From Lachnospiraceae bacterium (GTDB lineage Bacteria; Bacillota; Clostridia; Lachnospirales; Lachnospiraceae), in the NCBI GenBank assembly GCA_017635395.1, contig JAGBLN010000054.1, positions 1 to 62,799 of the forward strand: a stretch of DNA of 62,799 nucleotides, in the 5' to 3' direction. Shown here in pieces: positions 27,466 through 35,150 of this stretch (position 1 is its first letter; every line of letters begins with the position of its first letter). Under the pieces are notes generated by a model. It made no database searches and was not told the origin of the DNA. It saw only the letters and a program-made list of their open reading frames with translations. The position numbers were made by a program, and so were the translations under genes.

Positions 27466-27496
27466 AAAGGAAGCGTAGTCCGCTTCCTTTTATTTT
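27466..27496 (+). terminator. terminator of the 27.0-kb gene
   Basis: Perfect 10-base-pair stem (AAAGGAAGCG 27466-27475 with CGCTTCCTTT 27481-27490), five-base loop and T-rich tail. Confidence 0.85.
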
Positions 27497-27550
27497 GCTC
27501 CTTGCAACTGTTTCAGAGCCTGATGAGGGGAGCTGGCTTTATGCAAAAAT

Positions 27551-27584
27551 AAGGGACTGTAGTTTCCTACAATCCCTTTTTTAA
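27551..27584 (-). terminator. terminator of the tRNA operon (bidirectional)
   Basis: 12-base-pair stem (27551-27562 with 27567-27578) with one mismatch-like wobble and a four-base loop. T-rich sequence on both strands makes it usable in either direction; on the minus strand it directly follows tRNA-Pro. Confidence 0.85.
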
Positions 27585-27586
27585 TG

Positions 27587-27661
27587 TCGGAGTGACAAGA
27601 TTCGAACTTGCGGCCTCCGCGTCCCTAACACGGCGCTCTAGCCAAACTGAGCCACACCCCG
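27587..27661 (-). tRNA. tRNA-Pro (anticodon AGG)
   Basis: Complete cloverleaf of 75 bases. The acceptor arm CGGGGTG pairs with CACTCCG, the anticodon loop is TTAGGGA (anticodon AGG), the T loop is TTCGAAT and the discriminator is A. CCA is not encoded. Co-transcribed with tRNA-Thr eight bases upstream. Confidence 0.96.
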
Positions 27662-27669
27662 ATATTAAA

Positions 27670-27742
27670 AGCTGCCGAGCGGAATCGAACCGCCGACCTC
27701 CGCATTACCAATGCGACGCTCTACCGACTGAGCCACGGCAGC
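27670..27742 (-). tRNA. tRNA-Thr (anticodon GGT)
   Basis: Complete cloverleaf of 73 bases. The acceptor arm GCTGCCG pairs with CGGCAGC, the anticodon loop is TTGGTAA (anticodon GGT), the T loop is TTCGATT. CCA is not encoded. First gene of a two-tRNA operon. Confidence 0.96.
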
Positions 27743-27777
27743 AGCTGTATCCGACAATTCTCGGCTACCGAAAACTA

Positions 27778-27806
27778 ATAATACCAAATGGAAAAGTTTG
27801 TGTCAA
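27778..27806 (-). promoter_or_regulatory. promoter of the tRNA operon
   Basis: On the minus strand: TTGACA (27801-27806), 17-base spacer, TATTAT (27778-27783). Near-consensus. Confidence 0.85.
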
Positions 27807-27928
27807 GAATTATTTTTTAAAATTAATGATTAAATAAAAACGGTTTACTTATTTTATTTATGTAAATCTATTATGAAAAGTACCATGAAAAATGTGAAAA
27901 AAGCTGTGCAAAAATAGGCTTCGATTCC

Positions 27929-27957
27929 TTGACATTTGGTGCCTCTGATTTTATACT
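27929..27957 (+). promoter_or_regulatory. pckA promoter
   Basis: TTGACA (27929-27934), 17-base spacer, TATACT (27952-27957). Very strong match, fitting a highly expressed gene. The AT-rich stretch from 27807 to 27928 holds no gene. Confidence 0.88.
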
Positions 27958-28014
27958 TATTGCTGTTGGGTTCGACACATCTAATATAATATTCTGTAAG
28001 AAAGGAAAAACGCT

Positions 28015-29628
28015 ATGGCAAATGTTGATTTAACTAAGTATGGCATCACAGGTGTGACAGAGGTTGTTTACAATCCCTCCTATGACAAACTTTTCGAAGA
28101 GGAGACAGATCCTTCTCTTGAGGGCTTTGATAAAGGACAGGTTACAGAGCTTGGTGCTTTTAACGTAATGACTGGTATCTACACAGGACGTTCACCTAAA
28201 GATAAGTTCATCGTAATGGATGACAAGTCAAAGGACACTGTATGGTGGACATCTGATGAGTACAAGAACGACAACCATCCTGCAACTCAGGAAGCATGGG
28301 AAGCTTGTAAGAAGCTTGCTATTGAGCAGCTTTCAAACAAGAAGCTCTATGTTGTTGATGCATTCTGCGGCGCTAACAAGGATACACGTCTTGCAGTTCG
28401 TTTCATTATGGAAGTAGCATGGCAGGCACATTTTGTAAGAAATATGTTCATCCAGCCTACAGCAGAAGAAGAGGCTGCTTTCGAGCCTGATTTCAAGGTT
28501 TACTGTGCTTCCAAGGCAAAGGTTGAGAACTACAAGGAGCTTGGCCTTAACTCTGAGACAGCAGTTCTTTTCAACGTAACATCCAAAGAGCAGGTTATCC
28601 TTAACACATGGTACGGCGGCGAGATGAAGAAGGGTCTCTTCTCTATGCAGAACTACTTCCTTCCTCTTGAAGGAATCGCTTCCATGCACTGCTCTGCTAA
28701 TACAGATATGGAAGGTAAGCACACAGCTATCTTCTTCGGTCTTTCCGGAACAGGTAAGACCACACTTTCTACAGATCCTAAGAGACTCCTCATCGGTGAT
28801 GACGAGCACGGCTGGGATGACAACGGCGTATTCAACCTTGAGGGCGGATGCTATGCAAAGGTTATCGGTCTTGACAAGGAGCACGAGCCTGACATCTACG
28901 GCGCTATCAAGAGAAACGCTCTTCTTGAGAACGTTACTGTTGATGCAGAAGGCAAGATCGATTTCGCTGATAAGTCAGTTACAGAGAACACTCGTGTATC
29001 TTATCCTATCGACCACCTCGAGAAGATCGCTAAGAATGTAAACAAGGTTTCTTCCGGTCCTGCAGCTGAGAACGTAATCTTCCTTTCAGCTGACGCATTC
29101 GGAGTACTTCCTCCTGTATCCATTCTTACACCTGAGCAGACTCAGTACTACTTCCTGAGCGGTTTCACAGCTAAGCTTGCTGGTACAGAGCGTGGTATCA
29201 CAGAGCCTACTCCTACCTTCTCAGCTTGCTTCGGTCAGGCATTCCTTGAGCTTCATCCTACAAAGTACGGTGAGGAGCTTGTTAAGAGAATGCAGAAGAG
29301 CGGCGCTAAGGCTTATCTTGTAAACACAGGCTGGAACGGAACAGGTAAGAGAATCTCCATCCCTGATACCCGTGGTATCATCGATGCTATCCTTAACGGT
29401 GACATCCTTAAGGCTGAGACAAAGACAATTCCTTTCTTCAACTTTGAGGTTCCTACAGCTCTTCCCGGAGTTAACAGCGATATCCTTGATCCCAGAGATA
29501 CATATGCTGACGCTTCTGAGTGGGAGACAAAGGCTAAGGATCTTGCAGAGAGATTCCAGAAGAACTTCAAGAAGTATGAGACAAACGAGGCTGGTAAGGC
29601 ACTCGTTGCAGCAGGCCCTCAGCTGTAA
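28015..29628 (+). CDS. pckA: phosphoenolpyruvate carboxykinase (ATP)
   Basis: A 537-residue ATP/ADP-dependent PEPCK interconverting oxaloacetate and PEP plus CO2. Motifs: [17 protein letters not shown] (P-loop), [12 protein letters not shown] (metal-binding kinase-2) and the C-terminal NTGWNGTG. Length is normal. In fermentative gut anaerobes it often runs toward oxaloacetate, saving ATP (general knowledge, not shown here). AAGGAAA precedes the ATG. Monocistronic, with a near-consensus promoter and a strong terminator. Its PEP could also feed the AEP pathway. Confidence 0.98.
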   Translation: MANVDLTKYGITGVTEVVYNPSYDKLFEEETDPSLEGFDKGQVTELGAFNVMTGIYTGRSPKDKFIVMDDKSKDTVWWTSDEYKNDNHPATQEAWEACKKLAIEQLSNKKLYVVDAFCGANKDTRLAVRFIMEVAWQAHFVRNMFIQPTAEEEAAFEPDFKVYCASKAKVENYKELGLNSETAVLFNVTSKEQVILNTWYGGEMKKGLFSMQNYFLPLEGIASMHCSANTDMEGKHTAIFFGLSGTGKTTLSTDPKRLLIGDDEHGWDDNGVFNLEGGCYAKVIGLDKEHEPDIYGAIKRNALLENVTVDAEGKIDFADKSVTENTRVSYPIDHLEKIAKNVNKVSSGPAAENVIFLSADAFGVLPPVSILTPEQTQYYFLSGFTAKLAGTERGITEPTPTFSACFGQAFLELHPTKYGEELVKRMQKSGAKAYLVNTGWNGTGKRISIPDTRGIIDAILNGDILKAETKTIPFFNFEVPTALPGVNSDILDPRDTYADASEWETKAKDLAERFQKNFKKYETNEAGKALVAAGPQL

Positions 29629-29657
29629 TTTCCAAGTAAAATACAGATTTTTCAAGA

Positions 29658-29694
29658 CCGCAGGAGCGAATGCTCCTGCGGCCTTCTTTCTTTA
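29658..29694 (+). terminator. pckA terminator
   Basis: Perfect 10-base-pair GC-rich stem (29658-29667 with 29672-29681), GAAT loop, then a T-rich tail. Confidence 0.9.
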
Positions 29695-29787
29695 TTCTCA
29701 AATTGAAAACAGCTGGGATGCCTTGTATAATTATCGTGAAAGTCTTATCCGTATGTTTTTTGCGTGCTTTGTACAGAGGGAGGAACA

Positions 29788-30576
29788 ATGGTTACGTTTT
29801 TAATAATAATCCTGGTTGCGGTTTTCGGAGTTCTTGGCATTATCTTGGTTCTGCTGGGCATATTTCTGTATTTCAAGATTAAGGCTGACCGCTTTGCCAG
29901 AGAGCTTGGGGCAAAGGATTTTGGCGATGCCGTGATAAAGACAAAGGAGGCCCTGGACCAGTCAAAGGTGGAGGCTTCTAAGATGCCGAAATCGGTTACA
30001 GATGTCTCTTCTATAAAACTTCCTGCCATAGTGAAGGATTTTCCGGAGTTTAACTATAATGAGATGAAGGAGCGGGCAGAGGTTGTGCTCAGGAGTTATT
30101 TCAAAGCGGTAACTGAAGAAAATACCGCGCTTTTGGAATTCGCTAACGCTGAACTTTTTTCCGAGACGGAGGATCATATAGAAGGAATCAAGGCTAAAGG
30201 GCGTAAGGAACGCTTTGATTCCGTCCATGTACACAAGACAGCCATATCCGATTACGTAAAAAAGTCTGGGCGTTGTATCGTTACTTTCCAGTCAGCCGTA
30301 CAGTATCTGTACACGCTAAAGAATCTTGACGGAAAACTCCTGGAAGGCGATGAATATCTTTACGAACAGAAAAAATATGAAGTAAAGATGATCTACATCC
30401 AGGACAGGGATGCAGGCGATAATAACTACATAGATGGTGCGAAATCCCTGACCTGTCCCAGCTGCGGAGCGCCACTTAAGATGCTGGGGGCAAAGAAGTG
30501 CGAGTACTGCGGATGCCCTATAGCGGAGTTCAATATAAAGATATGGACTTTCTCAGAGGTTGTGGAAATTTGTTAA
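29788..30576 (+). CDS. membrane-anchored Tim44/NTF2-like protein with zinc ribbon
   Basis: 262 residues. One membrane helix (about 3-28), a linker, a Tim44/NTF2-like globular region (about 90-205, containing LRSYFKAVTEEN and VTFQSAVQYLYTL), then a zinc ribbon with two CxxC pairs (CPSCGAPL and CEYCGCPI) near residues 224-244. Topology suggests the ribbon is cytosolic. Function is unknown; Tim44-like domains often bind membranes or partner proteins. AGGGAGG is ideally placed before the ATG at 29788. Confidence 0.7.
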   Translation: MVTFLIIILVAVFGVLGIILVLLGIFLYFKIKADRFARELGAKDFGDAVIKTKEALDQSKVEASKMPKSVTDVSSIKLPAIVKDFPEFNYNEMKERAEVVLRSYFKAVTEENTALLEFANAELFSETEDHIEGIKAKGRKERFDSVHVHKTAISDYVKKSGRCIVTFQSAVQYLYTLKNLDGKLLEGDEYLYEQKKYEVKMIYIQDRDAGDNNYIDGAKSLTCPSCGAPLKMLGAKKCEYCGCPIAEFNIKIWTFSEVVEIC

Positions 30577-30604
30577 AAAGTCTGTATATTTTGGAGACTG
30601 GATT

Positions 30605-30613
30605 TGCTATAAT
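30605..30613 (+). promoter_or_regulatory. extended -10 promoter of the second double-receiver operon
   Basis: TGCTATAAT, an extended -10 with a perfect TATAAT at 30608-30613, 67 bases before the start codon. No clear -35. Confidence 0.6.
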
Positions 30614-30680
30614 AGTGTAATATGGGATGATAATATAATAGCGTTACGAGGTTCGAAACACAGGCCGGCAGAGGTTTTAA

Positions 30681-31556
30681 ATGTTTGAGACCATACTGAT
30701 CATCAGAAGGACCGAAGGGTTCATAGTAAATAACATAAAGAAGAATCTCACACAGAAGCAATACACTGTTTCTGAGTGCGGCATAGATGAGGAAGAAATC
30801 CGTGCAGTAAAGAATGATGCCAGTGTCATACTTTTTTACGTGACCGAGGATCTTGAAGCTTACTCCAAGGCGATGATCTATATTAAGGAGCTCTGTGTCG
30901 AGGAGAATAAGCAGCTCATACTTATTTCCAATCCAATGGAGTATGAGGTGGTCAGCAAGTATATTTCCGAGGAGCTTATAGCGGATGTTATCGGAAGGCC
31001 GGTAGACATAGAACGGCTTCTTAGTGATATAGAGGAGATCCTTGATGAGCAGTCCATGCAGGCAAGGAAGAAATGCATCCTTATTGTTGATGATGATCCT
31101 ACATACCTGCGTACCATAAGAGGATGGCTCAAGGACCATTACCGCGTGGGAATGGCGAATTCCGGCATGCAGGCACTGACCTGGCTCGCAGGAAATGAGG
31201 CAGACTTAATCCTCCTGGATTATGACATGCCTGTTACATCCGGACCGCAGGTTCTCAGGATGCTTAAGGCAGAGACGAATTCTGCAGGCGTGCCGGTTAT
31301 GTTTCTTACTGGCAAGTCTGACAAGCTGAGCGTTCTTAGGGGCGTATCCCTTAAGCCGGAAGGATATCTTCTGAAAACTATCGGAAAAAATGCCCTTCTT
31401 GAGACTATAGATAATTATTTTACCGAACATTCTACGGGCGGCAGCGATGACGGCGGTAATGCAGGCAGCAGTGATGATTCCGGATTTGACATCTGGGACG
31501 AGTACGGCGTTGAAAATAACGGCCTTGTTGGCGGCGGAACAGGGGATAAAAAATAA
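30681..31556 (+). CDS. double-receiver response regulator, paralogue of the 22.3-kb gene
   Basis: 291 residues. Residues 1 to about 125 are a degenerate receiver (ILIIRRTEG, VILFYVTED; no phospho-Asp). Residues about 130-250 are a full receiver with LIVDDDP, LLDYDMPVTSGPQV, FLTGKS and LLKT. It shares long blocks with the regulator at 22.3 kb, including SGMQA and the YLLKT region, so the two arose by duplication. A Gly/Asp/Ser-rich tail (about 250-291) is unique to this copy. No output domain and no kinase beside it. Its stop overlaps the next start by one base. Confidence 0.87.
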   Translation: MFETILIIRRTEGFIVNNIKKNLTQKQYTVSECGIDEEEIRAVKNDASVILFYVTEDLEAYSKAMIYIKELCVEENKQLILISNPMEYEVVSKYISEELIADVIGRPVDIERLLSDIEEILDEQSMQARKKCILIVDDDPTYLRTIRGWLKDHYRVGMANSGMQALTWLAGNEADLILLDYDMPVTSGPQVLRMLKAETNSAGVPVMFLTGKSDKLSVLRGVSLKPEGYLLKTIGKNALLETIDNYFTEHSTGGSDDGGNAGSSDDSGFDIWDEYGVENNGLVGGGTGDKK

Positions 31557-32500
31557 TGGGACTTCGTTTCAGGAAGAGCATTAAACTGTGCAAGGGCGTA
31601 AAGCTTAACCTCGGCACAAAAAGCGCAAGCGTCAGTGTAGGAGGCAAAGGCTTTCATCAGACTTTTTCTACAACTGGGCGCACCACTTCTTCAGTAGGCA
31701 TACCCGGCACGGGTGTTTCATATCAGAAGAGTTTCAGCTTAAAAAACAAATTCAATGAACTTTTTGGCGGCAAGAAGGAGTCTGCGTCAAAGCTGGCTCA
31801 GTCTGATAAGGAAGCAAAGGCGGCGGCAAAGCTTCAGGCTGCGAATGAGTCTGCAGAGGCGGCAAGGCAGCAGGTGGCTGAGTTTGAGGCGGCTGTTGAT
31901 GAGCTTCGTTCTATACATAAGGCCTGTGATATTTCCGTGGACTGGAACAATGTCCGTGAGCCGGAGCTTAAGGCGCTTAGCGAGAGAATATTAAAAGGCG
32001 ATACAGATGCCTATCTTGAGGCTGTGGAACTGGCAGGCCCTTTTGATGACCTTGTGGAGTACGGAAGCGAGTTTGAAATAGGCACGGATGATCCTGCTGT
32101 GCTTGAGGTGGAGTTTGTTATCAATTCAGAGGATACGATTCCGGGAAAGGTTCTTGCGCTTACAGAGACCGGCAAGCTTTCTGAAAAGCAGATGAGCGCT
32201 ACCATGCATTATGAACTGCTTCAGGACTATGTGTGCAGTACGATGCTCAGGATCGCAAGAGACAGTTTTGCACTGCTTCCTGTACAAAAGGTAGCCGTGC
32301 ATGCTACGGATATGGTCGTTAATACTGCTACGGGAAATGACGAGCAGCAGACTTTTGTGTCAGCCGTTTTTGACAGGACAGCTTTTGATAATATCAATTT
32401 TGAGCGCATAGATCCTTCGGATACCGTTGGGTCATTTAAATGCAATATGGATTTCAAAAAAACAAAGGGCTTTAAGCCTGTAGAAAAAGTGGAGGTATAA
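31556..32500 (+). CDS. DUF4236 domain protein
   Basis: 314 residues. The first ~60 residues (MGLRFRKSIKLCKGVKLN, then GIPGTGVSYQKS) are the DUF4236 domain, function unknown. An Ala/Glu/Gln-rich coiled coil follows (about 75-125), then a mixed alpha/beta C-terminal region. There is no signal peptide. The start overlaps the stop of the double-receiver gene, so they are translated together and probably act together. mscL follows after two bases. Confidence 0.8.
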   Translation: MGLRFRKSIKLCKGVKLNLGTKSASVSVGGKGFHQTFSTTGRTTSSVGIPGTGVSYQKSFSLKNKFNELFGGKKESASKLAQSDKEAKAAAKLQAANESAEAARQQVAEFEAAVDELRSIHKACDISVDWNNVREPELKALSERILKGDTDAYLEAVELAGPFDDLVEYGSEFEIGTDDPAVLEVEFVINSEDTIPGKVLALTETGKLSEKQMSATMHYELLQDYVCSTMLRIARDSFALLPVQKVAVHATDMVVNTATGNDEQQTFVSAVFDRTAFDNINFERIDPSDTVGSFKCNMDFKKTKGFKPVEKVEV

Positions 32501-32502
32501 AA

Positions 32503-32997
32503 ATGTTCAAAGGTTTATTAAAAGAATTCAAGGAGTTTGCACTTAAGGGAAATGTAATGGATATGGCTATCGGTGTCATCATCGGTGCTGCATTCGGTAA
32601 CATAGTCACTGCACTTACGGACAGTTTCATAAATCCGCTTATTGCGCTTGTTACCGGCGGTGCTACAAAGGATGAAAACGGTGTGATGCAGGTAGTCGGC
32701 GGTGTATGGGAGATCAACAATGTACAGTTCAACTATGGCGCATTTGTATCCGCTGTAGTAAATTTCCTCATCATAGCGCTGATACTTTTCATATTGCTCA
32801 AGGCTATCAATACAGCTACCAAGGCTGCTGAAGAAGCTGCTAAGAAGCTTGCAAAGAAGAAGGCTGAAGAAGAGGCTGCAAAGCCTGCTGAAGATTCAGC
32901 AGAGGTTAAGCTTCTTAAGGAGATGCTGGCCATCATGAAGGAGCAGAATCCTGAAGCGGCGGCAGCAGCAGAGAAGAAACTTGAGGGTGAGGCATAA
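32503..32997 (+). CDS. mscL: large-conductance mechanosensitive channel
   Basis: 164 residues. FKEFALKGNVMDMAIGVIIGAA is split here as the N-terminal amphipathic helix plus TM1 (about 14-45); TM2 lies at about 78-103 (VVNFLIIALILFILL). The Ala/Lys/Glu-rich C-terminus forms the cytosolic helical bundle. It opens as a pentameric pore under hypo-osmotic stress. It is slightly longer than usual (130-150) because of the C-terminal tail. Translationally close to DUF4236. Confidence 0.96.
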   Translation: MFKGLLKEFKEFALKGNVMDMAIGVIIGAAFGNIVTALTDSFINPLIALVTGGATKDENGVMQVVGGVWEINNVQFNYGAFVSAVVNFLIIALILFILLKAINTATKAAEEAAKKLAKKKAEEEAAKPAEDSAEVKLLKEMLAIMKEQNPEAAAAAEKKLEGEA

Positions 32998-33025
32998 ATA
33001 AGGCGTATCAGAAAGGAACGGGGGT

Positions 33026-34090
33026 ATGAAGGATTCCATAAGCGTGATCATTCCTTGCTACAACGAGGAGAAGCATATCGAGAGATGCCTGACATCCATA
33101 ATCAGACAGACTACGGGGCTTAAGTATTCGTTTGACGGAACAGACCGTGACAAGATAGAGATAATCTGTGTTGACGATGCGCCTACGGATGGAACTACGG
33201 CAATACTTAAGGACTGGGAGAAGAGATATCCTGAGAATATCAGGGTCATCATAAACGAGAGGAACAACCGTCAGGGTGCTGCCCGCAACATCGGCATGCA
33301 GTATGCAAGCTGCGAGTGGATATCTTTCGTGGATGCTGATGACTGGCTTGAGCCGGATTTCTTTGAAAAGCTCATAAAGAAGTCACATGACAATACTTAT
33401 GATATAGTAGCCTGCAATTACGCTGAGGATACATCTGTCGAGCTGACATATTTTGAGGCAGGCGATATGGACGGAAAAGACAAGGATGTCTTCGTAACGG
33501 ATGATATGGTCCGCAAGGAAGTGTTCAGGGAGCAGCGTTTTGGAAAGGCTTATCCCAGCATCGTCAAGAGGCATTTCCTGACGGGGCATAGGATCACATT
33601 TCCGGAAAGGCTTATGTATGAGGATATTTATTACAAGGAACTTCTTCATATGGAGATAAGCCGCGGTGCTATTGTAAATGAGAATCTCTATCATTTCTAT
33701 GTAAGGCCCGAGGAAGAAAAGCGAGTGTCTGATGTGATGAGCTATGCTGATTATCTCACCATAATGATGCTGCTCTGGAAGGAATGGGGCCGTCGCGGAT
33801 ATTTCTCAAAGTATGAGAACGAGCTGACTGCGGAATTTATCAAGGTGGGTTATATCGGCTTCCTTAGGATGCTTTTTGCCAGGAAGGACGTGCTGCCTTA
33901 CACATATTTCCTTCTTATTAAGGAGCTGGTGCTTACTCTTACCCCTGCGGCAGACAAAAAGCACTATCTGAAGAATAGCCCTTATTTTACGGATTTTCAG
34001 AAGCTCTGGATCAGTGCACTGTGGCGTGATGTGGACAGGGATGACTTTGACAAGATTGTGGAGGCCACTATCGAAGCCGGCGGAATCTGA
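33026..34090 (+). CDS. family 2 glycosyltransferase, RQGxARN family
   Basis: 354 residues. The N-terminal GT-A domain has SVIIPCYNEEKHIERCL, CVDDAPTDGT, NRQGAARNIG and the metal-binding FVDADDW. The C-terminal ~150 residues are helical with ERLMYEDIYY, matching the glycosyltransferases around the flagellin gene. Its place directly before flgM, and that kinship, suggest a role in flagellin glycosylation. GGAACGGGGG precedes the ATG. Sugar unknown. Confidence 0.85.
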   Translation: MKDSISVIIPCYNEEKHIERCLTSIIRQTTGLKYSFDGTDRDKIEIICVDDAPTDGTTAILKDWEKRYPENIRVIINERNNRQGAARNIGMQYASCEWISFVDADDWLEPDFFEKLIKKSHDNTYDIVACNYAEDTSVELTYFEAGDMDGKDKDVFVTDDMVRKEVFREQRFGKAYPSIVKRHFLTGHRITFPERLMYEDIYYKELLHMEISRGAIVNENLYHFYVRPEEEKRVSDVMSYADYLTIMMLLWKEWGRRGYFSKYENELTAEFIKVGYIGFLRMLFARKDVLPYTYFLLIKELVLTLTPAADKKHYLKNSPYFTDFQKLWISALWRDVDRDDFDKIVEATIEAGGI

Positions 34091-34159
34091 GAAAAAACGG
34101 AAAATCAAAAAATACAAAATAAAAAATACAAAATTAAGAAATTTTATCTCCTTGCAAGG

Positions 34160-34186
34160 TAAACTTTCCCAAATATCTGACGATAA
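34160..34186 (+). promoter_or_regulatory. sigma-28 promoter of flgM
   Basis: TAAACTTT (34160-34167), 11 bases, GACGATAA (34179-34186), close to the sigma-28 consensus TAAAGTTT-N11-GCCGATAA. Confidence 0.82.
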
Positions 34187-34198
34187 TATAGTCAGATA
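34174..34198 (+). repeat. inverted repeat overlapping the flgM promoter
   Basis: TATCTGAC (34174-34181), nine bases, GTCAGATA (34191-34198): a perfect 8-base inverted repeat covering the -10 and start region. It could be an operator for a dimeric regulator or a 5' hairpin. Confidence 0.5.
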
Positions 34199-34245
34199 GT
34201 ACAGTTAGACATGAGAATCACTTATTATGCCAAGGAGGCGATGTT

Positions 34246-34524
34246 ATGAGAATAGAAGCGTATTCACAGATTCAGAATCTGTATCAGCCTAGAAAGAGTT
34301 CAGGACCTGCGCCTGCAAAGGCTCCTTCTGATTTCAGGGATTCACTTATGATTTCCGGAGCAGGAAGGGAACTGCAGACCGCGAGGGATGCTGTTGCTTC
34401 AGCGTCAGACGTAAGGGAAGACAAGATAGCTGCCCTTAAGGATGCATACAGCCAGGGAACTTATAATGTAAGTTCATCCGCTTTTGCCGAGAAGATTGCA
34501 TCACGGTTCTACGAAGAAGTGTGA
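34246..34524 (+). CDS. flgM: anti-sigma-28 factor FlgM
   Basis: 92 residues. The C-terminal half (VREDKIAALKDAYSQGTY, then AEKIASRFYEE) is the sigma-28-binding region of FlgM; the N-terminal half is Ser/Pro-rich and probably disordered. It holds sigma-28 inactive until the hook is complete. It is the first gene of the late flagellar operon, has its own sigma-28 promoter and therefore feeds back on its own expression. AAGGAGG before the ATG. Confidence 0.9.
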   Translation: MRIEAYSQIQNLYQPRKSSGPAPAKAPSDFRDSLMISGAGRELQTARDAVASASDVREDKIAALKDAYSQGTYNVSSSAFAEKIASRFYEEV

Positions 34525-34551
34525 CGGAGTTTCCATATGTAAATGTTAAAC

Positions 34552-34584
34552 AAGCCTTTTCCTTTTGATAAAAGGAGAAGGCTT
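34552..34584 (+). terminator. attenuator-like hairpin between flgM and flgN
   Basis: 15-pair stem (34552-34566 with 34570-34584, one G-U) and a three-base loop. The tail is only weakly T-rich, so partial termination or mRNA protection is likely. Confidence 0.6.
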
Positions 34585-34623
34585 ATTTAAAAATAACTAT
34601 TATTAAAAATAGGAGGCCTGACA

Positions 34624-35142
34624 GTGGCAAGTCTGATGGAAAATATCATCACAATCCTGAATTCGGAGAATGATGCATATATTGAGCTCATAGCTTTATC
34701 AAAGGAAAAGACTCCGGTCATAGTGAAGGGCGACTTAAAAAAACTCAATGAAGTGACCGAAAAGGAACAGGCCATAGTGGCGCACATACAGAAGCTGGAG
34801 CGCGACAGGGTGAGCGTCATGAAGGATATTGCCGAGGTTACTAACAGGAATGATGAAGAACTGAAGCTCACAGACCTGATAGAGCTCATGGGAAACAGGC
34901 CGGACGAACAGCGTAAGCTCAGGGAAGTCCATGATAAATTAAAGACCACCCTGGATGAAATGAGGATGATCAATGACCGTAACAGGGAACTGCTCAAGAG
35001 CTCCCTAGATATGGTGGAATTCGAGATAAATCTCCTGCAGTCCATGAAACAGGCGCCTGAGACAGCGGATTACAATAAAAATGCTTACTCTACAGGCGCT
35101 ATCATGGGAAGCGGCACCAAGCGTTTCGATACAAAACAGTGA
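34624..35142 (+). CDS. flgN: FlgN-family flagellar chaperone
   Basis: 172 residues, predicted nearly all helical, with the heptad-like pattern of FlgN (LIALSKEKTPVIVKGDLKKL, EKEQAIVAHIQKLE). It keeps the hook-associated proteins FlgK and FlgL soluble until export, which fits the next genes. GTG start at 34624, since AGGAGG (34612-34617) is well spaced from it; an ATG lies four codons later. Confidence 0.88.
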   Translation: MASLMENIITILNSENDAYIELIALSKEKTPVIVKGDLKKLNEVTEKEQAIVAHIQKLERDRVSVMKDIAEVTNRNDEELKLTDLIELMGNRPDEQRKLREVHDKLKTTLDEMRMINDRNRELLKSSLDMVEFEINLLQSMKQAPETADYNKNAYSTGAIMGSGTKRFDTKQ

Positions 35143-35150
35143 GGTAGGAT

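Noticed and set aside
27592-27837. 81-residue plus-strand ORF
   Set aside because: It runs antisense through both tRNA genes and their promoter; the translation is a tRNA artefact.
34091-34140. A-rich near-repeats after the 33.0-kb glycosyltransferase gene as a functional repeat
   Set aside because: Low-complexity AT-rich sequence without conserved length; nothing beyond base composition supports a role.
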